From Thermoproteota archaeon (GTDB taxonomy: Archaea; Thermoproteota; Methanomethylicia; Nezhaarchaeales; WYZ-LMO8): a stretch of DNA of 5,337 nucleotides. The stretch's first letter is position 1. Every line of letters starts with the position of its first letter. Below are positions 1 to 5,330 of the stretch, in pieces. The notes under the pieces were generated by a model. The model was not told the DNA's origin. It made no database searches and saw only the letters and a program-made list of their open reading frames with translations. The stretch is from positions 1 through 5,337 of the forward strand of contig JAAOZJ010000051.1 in NCBI GenBank assembly GCA_011605835.1. The letters run 5' to 3'. A program made the translations under genes and the position numbers.

Positions 1-1
1 G

Positions 2-1063
2 GTTGTCGGATGGTATGTAGGGCCCCATTTAAACCTCACAAATGTTGCTGGGGCCTTGATAGGAGTCGTCGTGGGCTTTGGGGTCATGTTCTGGCGTATC
101 TGGAAGTTCAGCTTGACGTTGGAGTCCAAGGTAGCATATGACCCTGAGAGGGGAGATTTGAGGTCTTTGGCCTCCTTCATAGAGGTCGAGCGCTACAAGA
201 TCGTTGGCAAGGACGAGCTCGTGAAGATAATGGGCGTTCAGACACCTTTGCAACTGCTGACGGTATTGAAGGGCCTGTCCCTTGTGAGCCCTGACCTCTA
301 TGATTTGGACAAGCTAGACCAAGTTCTAGACGAGATGACTGACTTCTCTAAGACACTCTCAGAGGTTCGGACCCGATCGCCCATAAACTTCCTGAGGGTA
401 CTAAATCACTTCAGCGACTTCTTGGCGTTACTGTGCATTAACTTCGCCCTTCGATACGAAGTTGGCGGCGATTGTTTGGCGAGGGGCTACGTGGTCCCGC
501 CGTTCAAGTACGAAGGAGGGGCTCGGGGGCTCTTGCGTGAGGATTTGAAGTACTACATAGCCGAGGGCGAGGTCAGGGAGCTCTACCCTGAGGCCCTCAA
601 GGAGTGCTTAACCATAGGTTCAAGGGCCCCTATGCTCGCGCTTGCAGCTTACTCCCTCTTCAAGATGAAGGAGGAGGTGGAAGCAAACGGCTACGGCCAA
701 GCCTGTTCCAAAGAGATGGAAGGCTTGGCTTTAGAGCTTCTTTCGATAGCCGTCAACGATCTGATGGCAGAGAAGAGAGAGTCCAAAGTCGTGAAGGCAA
801 TCGAGCAAAAGCGCAAGCTCGTCAAACCACCTGCATCTGAGAGGAGAGCCTTTAGGAGGGAGGAGGAGGTATTGAGGTCCTTTATAAATAACGCCTACAA
901 AGCTTTGATGAGCTCTTCTCGTGTGCCCTTCACGGCCAGGGCCGTGCTCTCCTATCTCTTCGTCAAGTGGAGTGAAAAAGTGAGCTTGAAGCTGGCCTTC
1001 ATGGCTGCTAATAACGAGATCGTAGCTCGCGAAGCGTTCGCCTCGCTCTTGGTTCCTTGCTAG
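2..1063 (+). CDS. atpC: Probable A-type ATP synthase subunit C (AC39/d-like), N-terminal membrane segment, 5' end probably outside window
   Basis: The frame is open from the window edge to a TAG at 1061-1063. The first possible start inside is TTG at 56 (335 aa, numbering used here), but a hydrophobic stretch already begins upstream of it (NLTNVAGALIGVVVGFG), so the true start is probably at or beyond the edge. A membrane helix ends near residue 17 and is followed by basic residues (FWRIWKF). Residues 38-75 resemble the family's N-terminal helical repeat: an ExER motif, then KDELVKIM, then a 'P-LQLLTVLKG' helix. Residues 291-320 resemble the C-terminal repeat (VLSYLFVKW-E-V-L-L), the place of the family's 'YLL-KE-EV-NLR'. 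The rest is helical without a catalytic motif. Subunit C is the adaptor between the central stalk and the proteolipid ring; some archaeal members have an N-terminal hydrophobic anchor. Neighbouring atpI, atpH and atpE support the call. The match is by eye and divergent, so a lineage-specific helical membrane protein remains possible. Confidence 0.6.
   Translation, partial: VVGWYVGPHLNLTNVAGALIGVVVGFGVMFWRIWKFSLTLESKVAYDPERGDLRSLASFIEVERYKIVGKDELVKIMGVQTPLQLLTVLKGLSLVSPDLYDLDKLDQVLDEMTDFSKTLSEVRTRSPINFLRVLNHFSDFLALLCINFALRYEVGGDCLARGYVVPPFKYEGGARGLLREDLKYYIAEGEVRELYPEALKECLTIGSRAPMLALAAYSLFKMKEEVEANGYGQACSKEMEGLALELLSIAVNDLMAEKRESKVVKAIEQKRKLVKPPASERRAFRREEEVLRSFINNAYKALMSSSRVPFTARAVLSYLFVKWSEKVSLKLAFMAANNEIVAREAFASLLVPC
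1060..1063. other. Shared CTAG holding the stop codons of two convergent genes
   Basis: The tetranucleotide CTAG is its own reverse complement. The plus-strand gene stops with TAG at 1061-1063 and atpI stops with TAG read from 1062 down to 1060. The two coding regions therefore overlap by 4 bp, and neither has its own 3' untranslated space. Any terminator must lie inside the other gene. Confidence 0.95.
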
Positions 1064-3489
1064 AGTTTGATGGTAAAGGGCTGGAAGGGCACTCCGTCAG
1101 CTATCAGGAACTTCGTACCATGCTCGACCCAGTGAAGCCTTAGGGCTTGGAAGAACACGAATACTATTTCGAAGAATACGAAGAACAGGGTTCCGGCTAC
1201 GGCACCTATGAAGGGCACCCCGATTATAGCGTGGAGGCCATGGTCTACTGCCAAGAAGACGTCAGAGAGGACCGCGTGAACTATCGCGAAAGCGAAGAGC
1301 CTAGCGTATGATATGGTGTTCGAGAGAGACGCTATGAAGTGGTCCAAGCTTTCGCCGAACCCATCCAAGAAGCCCATGAACATCACTCTGGCGATGAACA
1401 TCACTATGAAGGGCAACCATATCAGCACAAACACTAACATATCGCCTCCAAGGGCGGCGGCTATCAACTTGCTTCTATAGATCACAAAGGCCGTGCCAGC
1501 GCCAAGGTATAGCCATAACCATAGCCCAGGGCCTACTATGGCCTCCTTGTACTCTCCAAGTCTTACCTTGTTTATTACGGAGAAAAGGAGACCAAGCGTT
1601 ATGTGGAAGATGGCTATGTAAATTGTCAGCTTTAGGAGTGCGGTAGCTCCACTTGCCTCTAGTACGTGAAACTCTCGGGGTAGGCCTAAGACCGAAAGCG
1701 CTGACTCTCTAAATTGGGCTACAGCTCCACTGAAGGGGTTTATGCCGAGCTTAAAGAAGGGGTGATGCTCGGAGGCCGGGTTGCCGAAGAACTCCCCGAA
1801 GATCACTCCAAATATCGTTGAGGTTATAGCGCAGGCCATTAACACTGGCGCTCCTTGGACTATGTAGTTCGATATCTCGCCCCCTCTGTACCCCTTTCTC
1901 TTTAAGTAGTAAAGGGGGATCGAGAGGGCAAGCAAGACAAAGCCGTGCCCCACGTCAGGAAACATGATCCCGAAGAATATCGGGAACGTGAAGAACCATA
2001 TGATCGTGGGGTCTATCTCCCTGTAGTTGAGGGCTCCCAGGCCCTTCACAAGCCCCTCGTAGACCCTAGCCCACGAAGGGTTCCTCATCAGCGACGGAAC
2101 TCTGACCTCGCGAGGGGCCTCGACCTTGACCTCTTTCTTGGCCTTGACCTTCGTCGGGCGGCTCACTTCTCTACACGTGAAGTTGTTCTTGGAGGCCTCC
2201 CTGACCAGCGACATCGCCCTCTCGACATCTCCCTTCGCCACAGCTATTTGAAGTATGGCTATGTTGTCGGTCGCCAACATCTTCAACTTCTTCTCCTCAA
2301 CGAGCCTAGCGCCTTCGACGATTCTCTTGAACTCCACGAGTTGGCTCTCGCTCTCGCTCCTTATCTTGTCCAGCTGGGTGTGTATCCTGCCAGCCTCATC
2401 GGACAACTGGAGGACTATGCTCCTTATGGTCCCCCTGACGTCTTGAACTGCCACCTCGGCTAGCCGCGGCACTACCATCGCCGATACGTCGCTCTCAAGC
2501 CTAGAGGCCACCTCCATTGACCTCTTCAGGCTCTCTAGCTTTGAAGAGAGGGCGAAGACCTCCTTTTCAATCGATGAGACTATCGAGTCTATCTCGCTCA
2601 ACCTCTCGTCCGATAGCGGCTCGCCCAGCGGCTCTGCCTCTCCTGGCGGGCGTATCCCCAGCGTGTTCAATATCACGTCGAGCCTCGATGAAAGCGACGA
2701 AAGCTTGAATAGCCTAGGCGGTGACTCGAAGGGCTTGGCCCCTTCTTCGAGCTCTGCGTAGAGTGCACTTCTCAAGTCTACGAAGGAGTGCTCGACCCTT
2801 GACAGGGCGTAAAGGACTGGGTCGACGTATTCTTTGAGCACATAAAACCTGAGGTTAACGACCTCGCGCTTACCCTCCTCGACCTCCTCTCGAGGCGCGT
2901 GGGCTTCTAGGCGGGGTTTCGGCTCTTCGCACTTTATAGCGAAGAACCCGTCGCTCGCTCTCCTTACGACGTCGACGAAGGTGTTCAAGAGCTCTTTCGG
3001 TAGCCAGCCGGAGAAAACCGCAACCGTTGCGGTCTCCGCGGTCTTCGTCTTAGCCGACTCAAGGGCCTCAAGGACCCTTAACAAAGCCCCCAGCTTTAGG
3101 ACCTTCTCCCCGTGCTCTTCCTTCACTTTCTCCACGATTGATTCATCGGCAGAGCTCAGCGACCTTTCTAGGGAGTCTATGTAGGCCTCGGCATCAGGTA
3201 TTGAAAAGGAGAGGACTTCCTCTTCTTTCAAGTCCTCGAGAGAGTACTTAGGAGCCAATTTCAAGGTCGAGGCTATCTTCTCAACCTTTGAGGAGAGCAA
3301 GGAGATTCTGTAGAGCCTGGTGGAGACGTCGATGGGCCTCAATAACCCCTTGACCACTTCTTCGGGGAAGTCCTCCTTGACGTCAGTTAGGTGGAGGAGG
3401 CCCTCTCTACCGATGTCGAAGAGGGTTCTCTCCAAGTAAGAGCGAGGGACGTAGACGCTGACCTTTAGCAGTGGCGCCAGCGTGAGCAC
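1060..3489 (-). CDS. atpI: A-type ATP synthase subunit I (subunit a, V-ATPase 116-kDa family)
   Basis: An intact 809-aa protein, somewhat longer than the roughly 650-720 aa common in archaea. Residues 1-470 are the soluble stator arm, with the usual N-terminal fold (LLKVSVYVPRSYLE, EGLLHLTDV), a 'SGWLPKE' motif at 160-166 and long charged helices. Residues about 494-785 hold eight membrane helices. Landmarks are PTIIWFFTFP then FFGIMFPDVGHG (494-516), FGEFFG (564-569), SYARLF (727-732), and RLHWVEHG-KF near the end (784-794). Arg730 and Arg784 sit where the family has the two arginines that interact with the rotor carboxylate, so the proton path looks functional. The start is GTG at 3489, chosen because GGGGGT (3501-3496) lies 6 nt upstream on this strand and the protein begins as the family does. 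It is transcribed away from atpH and towards the probable atpC, and its stop overlaps that gene's stop. Confidence 0.96.
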   Translation of the reverse strand: MLTLAPLLKVSVYVPRSYLERTLFDIGREGLLHLTDVKEDFPEEVVKGLLRPIDVSTRLYRISLLSSKVEKIASTLKLAPKYSLEDLKEEEVLSFSIPDAEAYIDSLERSLSSADESIVEKVKEEHGEKVLKLGALLRVLEALESAKTKTAETATVAVFSGWLPKELLNTFVDVVRRASDGFFAIKCEEPKPRLEAHAPREEVEEGKREVVNLRFYVLKEYVDPVLYALSRVEHSFVDLRSALYAELEEGAKPFESPPRLFKLSSLSSRLDVILNTLGIRPPGEAEPLGEPLSDERLSEIDSIVSSIEKEVFALSSKLESLKRSMEVASRLESDVSAMVVPRLAEVAVQDVRGTIRSIVLQLSDEAGRIHTQLDKIRSESESQLVEFKRIVEGARLVEEKKLKMLATDNIAILQIAVAKGDVERAMSLVREASKNNFTCREVSRPTKVKAKKEVKVEAPREVRVPSLMRNPSWARVYEGLVKGLGALNYREIDPTIIWFFTFPIFFGIMFPDVGHGFVLLALSIPLYYLKRKGYRGGEISNYIVQGAPVLMACAITSTIFGVIFGEFFGNPASEHHPFFKLGINPFSGAVAQFRESALSVLGLPREFHVLEASGATALLKLTIYIAIFHITLGLLFSVINKVRLGEYKEAIVGPGLWLWLYLGAGTAFVIYRSKLIAAALGGDMLVFVLIWLPFIVMFIARVMFMGFLDGFGESLDHFIASLSNTISYARLFAFAIVHAVLSDVFLAVDHGLHAIIGVPFIGAVAGTLFFVFFEIVFVFFQALRLHWVEHGTKFLIADGVPFQPFTIKL

Positions 3490-3495
3490 TTGAAG

Positions 3496-3501
3496 ACCCC
3501 C
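3496..3501 (-). promoter_or_regulatory. Ribosome binding site of atpI
   Basis: Read on the minus strand this is GGGGGT followed by CTTCAA and then the GTG start at 3489. The 6-nt spacing and the near match to GGAGGT decide the GTG start for atpI. Confidence 0.75.
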
Positions 3502-3535
3502 TGTAAAGGTTCAATGCGCCGTCTCCGTTAGGGGG

Positions 3536-3555
3536 GTAGAATTTATAAAGTTTGC
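3536..3555. promoter_or_regulatory. Bidirectional promoter: one palindromic TATA box between atpI and atpH
   Basis: TTTATAAA at 3542-3549 equals its own reverse complement. It is the only good TATA box in the 110-bp gap between the divergent starts at 3489 and 3600. Upstream flanks resemble the archaeal B-recognition element (RNWAAW) in both directions: GTAGAA on the plus strand and GCAAAC on the minus strand, one mismatch each. With the usual distance of about 25 bp, starts are expected near 3571 (+) and near 3520 (-), giving leaders of roughly 30 nt that contain each gene's ribosome binding site. The sequence motif is seen directly; use in both directions is inferred. Confidence 0.75.
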
Positions 3556-3586
3556 TAAGCGTAAGAAGGAAGGGTCGCCTGAAGTC

Positions 3587-3593
3587 GGAGGGG
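3587..3593 (+). promoter_or_regulatory. Ribosome binding site of atpH
   Basis: GGAGGGG is followed by CTCGCA and then GTG at 3600, a 6-nt spacing. It decides the start: the in-frame TTG at 3552 lies only 2 nt beyond the TATA box and upstream of any expected transcript start. Confidence 0.85.
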
Positions 3594-3599
3594 CTCGCA

Positions 3600-3923
3600 G
3601 TGGACGAGGTCTTGAAACGCATACTCGAGGCGGAGAGGGAGGCGAGGAGGATAGTGGACAGCGCGTACGAGGAGGCGAGGAGGATAGAGGCGGAGGCGAG
3701 GAGGGAGGCGGAGGAGCGCGCAAAGGCGGTCTACGAGGAGATAATGAGGGAGGCGGAGAGGGAGGCGGAGAGGGAGGCCAAGAGAGTAGAGGAAGAGATG
3801 GCTCAAGAGATTATGAGGTTGGAGGAGGAAGTGCTGGCCGAGATGAGGAAATTTGAGGACTTGGCCTCAAGAAATCTTGAGAAAGCCGTGAATTTGTTAT
3901 TAAGCGAAGTGTTGAGGCCTTAA
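3600..3923 (+). CDS. atpH: A-type ATP synthase subunit H (peripheral-stalk coiled coil, AhaH-like)
   Basis: A 107-aa, almost entirely helical protein of the usual subunit H length (about 100-110 aa), starting MDEVLKRILEAERE. After a short head, residues 13-100 can be laid out as eight consecutive 11-residue units. Hydrophobic or small residues recur at 3-4-4 spacing, for example the REARRI / EEARRI units at 13-18 and 24-29, later IMRLEEEV and EMRKFEDL. Hendecad repeats are the known hallmark of the right-handed E/H coiled coil, which ties the A1 head to subunit I as a stator. The sequence is nearly all Glu, Arg, Ala and Lys, so family assignment rests on length, periodicity and its position directly before atpE. 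The GTG start is fixed by GGAGGGG 6 nt upstream. The first gene of an atpH-atpE operon, driven by the shared TATA box. The coding strand is extremely purine-rich and contains internal DNA repeats. Confidence 0.88.
   Translation: MDEVLKRILEAEREARRIVDSAYEEARRIEAEARREAEERAKAVYEEIMREAEREAEREAKRVEEEMAQEIMRLEEEVLAEMRKFEDLASRNLEKAVNLLLSEVLRP
3638..3687 (+). repeat. Exact 17-bp direct repeat, 33-bp period, inside atpH
   Basis: GGAGGCGAGGAGGATAG occurs at 3638-3654 and again at 3671-3687. The 33-bp offset is exactly 11 codons, one hendecad of the encoded coiled coil. The repeat suggests growth by in-frame unit duplication, or codon choice converging on the same words. Confidence 0.85.
3746..3780 (+). 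repeat. 12-bp tandem repeat (about 2.8 copies) inside atpH
   Basis: GAGGGAGGCGGA is at 3746-3757 and 3758-3769, with a third, nearly complete copy at 3770-3780. Read in frame it gives a REAE-type four-residue repeat. Slippage here would change the stalk by four residues without a frameshift. Confidence 0.85.
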
Positions 3924-3928
3924 GGGTG
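3924..3928 (+). promoter_or_regulatory. Ribosome binding site of atpE
   Basis: GGGTG directly after the atpH stop lies 6 nt before ATG at 3935 and can pair with the CACC part of the 16S 3' end. The GTG inside it (3926) and TTG at 3929 are alternative in-frame starts; GAGG at 3914-3917, 8 nt before the GTG, would serve it. Confidence 0.55.
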
Positions 3929-3934
3929 TTGTTC

Positions 3935-4576
3935 ATGTCCCTTGTTGGCGACCTTGACAAGCTCGTGAGCGCTATAATAAGCAAGGCAGAGGAAGAGGCC
4001 AAGAGCGTAGTAGCGAAGGCTAGGGAGAGGGCCGAAGGCATCATCAAGAGCGCGATCGAGGAGGCGAAGGCCAAGGCAGAGAGAGATGCCTCCGAGCTTG
4101 TGAGGAGGCGGAGGAGCGAGGCCCTCAGTAAGAGGAGGAGCGAGGTGGCCAAGGCACGCACTGAGGTTCTGAGGAAGTTGCAGGACCACAAGGAGAGGCT
4201 CATAGAAGGCGTCGTCGAAGAGGTCAAGAGGAGGGTGCAGAGACTTGTCGAGTCGAAGGAGTACGAGGAGAGGCTCGTCGAGATGATTAAAGAGGCAGTA
4301 CGGGTCCTCGGGGGAGGGACCATAGAAGTTAAGCTTAGCAAGAGAGATGCAGGCTTGGGGCTCGACTTAACTGCCATAGCTAGTGAGCTGAGTCGAGAAC
4401 TTGGGAAATCTGTAGAGCTGAAACTCTCAAGCGAGCCCGGGGGTTTCATGGGAGGGCTGGTGGCGAGGTCTCTTGAGGCGGGGATAGAGGTAGACTACAC
4501 GATCGAGGGCATACTGGAGAGGAAGTGGAGGAAGCTACGAAGCGAGGTCGCGAAGCTACTCTTCTCGGAGACCTAA
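3935..4576 (+). CDS. atpE: A-type ATP synthase subunit E (peripheral stalk)
   Basis: A 213-aa protein from ATG 3935, a normal length for the family. Residues 8-105 form a long charged helix with 11-residue periodicity (SKAEEEAKSVVAKARERAE and on), the strand that pairs with subunit H. Residues about 108-213 are the globular C-terminal domain that binds the A/B head: VEMIKEAVRVL, then a beta strand (TIEVKLSK), and the family ending GG-x3-GLVARSL, IEVDYTIEGIL, KLLFSET. The usual 'VDNTxxxRL' signature reads VDYTIEGIL here (187-194), with Asn and Arg replaced. The gene follows atpH after 11 nt and must be cotranscribed with it; making both halves of the coiled coil from one message fits their 1:1 assembly. 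ATG was preferred for the GGGTG site 6 nt upstream; GTG 3926 would add three residues. Confidence 0.93.
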   Translation: MSLVGDLDKLVSAIISKAEEEAKSVVAKARERAEGIIKSAIEEAKAKAERDASELVRRRRSEALSKRRSEVAKARTEVLRKLQDHKERLIEGVVEEVKRRVQRLVESKEYEERLVEMIKEAVRVLGGGTIEVKLSKRDAGLGLDLTAIASELSRELGKSVELKLSSEPGGFMGGLVARSLEAGIEVDYTIEGILERKWRKLRSEVAKLLFSET

Positions 4577-4645
4577 GCCCAATCAATAGAAGTAATCACC
4601 ATCGAGCACATACTCCCTTGCCATTCGTAGGCTGACCGTCGTGAG

Positions 4646-4671
4646 TTGACAATTGCTTTATTAGTTTGACA
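4646..4671 (+). repeat. TTGACA direct repeats flanking the lrp-family TATA box
   Basis: TTGACA is at 4646-4651 and 4666-4671, 20 bp apart (about two helical turns), one copy on each side of the TATA-like sequence at 4656-4663. The position would suit an operator, perhaps for self-control by the regulator that follows. No clear palindrome of the Lrp type is present, so this is only suggestive. Confidence 0.35.
4656..4663 (+). promoter_or_regulatory. TATA box of the Lrp-family gene
   Basis: CTTTATTA is centred about 26-28 bp before TTG 4685 / ATG 4688. The predicted transcript start falls on or next to the start codon, and no strong ribosome binding site precedes it, so the message is probably leaderless. 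The gene would then be transcribed separately from atpH-atpE. Confidence 0.6.
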
Positions 4672-4687
4672 GCTAGAGAAACTCTTG

Positions 4688-5149
4688 ATGGCGGTGCGGC
4701 TCGACGAAGTGGACAAGGCTATCCTGAGAGAGCTGATCAGCAATGCTAGGCTCTCCTTCAGAGAAATAGCTCGGAGAATAGGAGTATCCACGGCCACCGT
4801 TGCCAATAAGGTCAGGAGAATGGAGGAGGAGGGCGTTATAAGGGGCTACACAACCATAGTCGACGCCGAGAAGCTTGGTTACGACATAGTCGCCGTGATA
4901 GAAGTCGTGATATCTAAGGGCAAGGTGGCCAACGTCGAGGAGGAAATCGCCAAGGCACCCAACGTTCAGGCCGTCTACGACGTCACTGGGGAGAGCGACG
5001 CAATAATAGTGGCAAGGTTCAAGTCGAGGGCTGAGCTGAGCAACTTCGTGAAAAAGCTACTGTCGATGGAATACGTCGAAAGGACAATAACCCACGTGGT
5101 ATTGAACGTCAAGAAGGAGGAGCTTTTCTCAAGGCTCCTAGTCGATTAA
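4688..5149 (+). CDS. Lrp/AsnC-family transcriptional regulator
   Basis: A complete 153-aa protein from ATG 4688, the standard family length. Residues 4-50 are the AsnC-type helix-turn-helix: LDEVDKAILREL, NARLSFREIARRIGVS, then the recognition helix TATVANKVRRMEEEGVI. Residues 54-63 (YTTIVDAEKL) form the linker, and about 66-142 the RAM effector-binding and oligomerisation domain, with the conserved TGESD loop at 100-104 and a closing strand THVVLNVKKE. Family members bind DNA as dimers or octamers and often sense amino acids; the ligand and targets here cannot be read from the sequence. The in-frame TTG 4685 is an alternative start that adds one residue. It lies 111 nt after atpE on the same strand with its own TATA box, so control of the ATPase genes is possible but only suggested by position. 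Confidence 0.93.
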   Translation: MAVRLDEVDKAILRELISNARLSFREIARRIGVSTATVANKVRRMEEEGVIRGYTTIVDAEKLGYDIVAVIEVVISKGKVANVEEEIAKAPNVQAVYDVTGESDAIIVARFKSRAELSNFVKKLLSMEYVERTITHVVLNVKKEELFSRLLVD

Positions 5150-5165
5150 CCTCCACGCCCCAAAG

Positions 5166-5192
5166 CACCAGGTTTTGGAGCTGAAGCTGGTG
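5166..5192 (+). other. Stem-loop just after the Lrp-family gene
   Basis: CACCAG (5166-5171) pairs with CTGGTG (5187-5192) across a 15-nt loop containing TTTT. A competing stem CCAAA/TTTGG (5160-5164 with 5174-5178) overlaps it. It begins 17 nt after the stop codon, so it could be a 3' end structure or a protein-binding site. No long T run follows, so it is not a clear terminator. Confidence 0.35.
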
Positions 5193-5312
5193 AATGCTTA
5201 ATACTATTTAGCCGAGGGCTATTCTCATAAAGACAAGGCTCAGAGCGACCAATTATTTGACGCGACGAACGATCTGGAGAGCTCAGCTGGTTGATCCCTC
5301 TTCACCGCAGGG

Positions 5313-5330
5313 GCTTAGCCAAGGCTAAGC
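5313..5330. repeat. Perfect inverted repeat with 8-bp arms
   Basis: GCTTAGCC and GGCTAAGC are exact reverse complements separated by AA. With a 2-nt spacer it suits a dimeric DNA-binding protein better than an RNA hairpin, though an 8-bp near-symmetric site inside a coding start cannot be excluded. Confidence 0.6.

Noticed and set aside
1945..2463. A 172-codon plus-strand open frame opposite atpI
   Set aside because: It is a shadow of atpI, whose frame is intact and carries all family motifs; the plus-strand product is low in hydrophobic order and has no recognisable domain.
1060..3489. Frameshift, intein or insertion in atpI because of its length of 809 aa
   Set aside because: The frame is continuous, and all eight membrane helices and the conserved motifs are in order; the extra length lies in the soluble coiled-coil arm.
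3552..3599. A 16-residue N-terminal extension of atpH starting at TTG 3552
   Set aside because: It begins 2 nt after the TATA box, before any plausible transcript start, is basic and unlike subunit H, and GTG 3600 has an excellent GGAGGGG site.
3971..3980. TATAATAA as a promoter inside the start of atpE
   Set aside because: It is the codons of the conserved N-terminal helix (AIISKA), and atpE is only 11 nt behind atpH in one operon.
3811..4449. A 212-codon minus-strand open frame opposite atpH and atpE
   Set aside because: Its Ser/Leu/Ala-rich product is what reversed Glu/Lys/Arg coiled-coil codons give; it has no ribosome binding site or promoter.
4640..4671. A bacterial -35 element (TTGACA)
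   Set aside because: All genes here are archaeal in type and the promoters use TATA boxes; there is no matching -10 at the right distance.
4577..4687. A C/D box small RNA or riboswitch between atpE and the regulator
   Set aside because: No RTGATGA and CTGA pair with proper spacing is present on either strand, and the space is explained by the promoter of the next gene.
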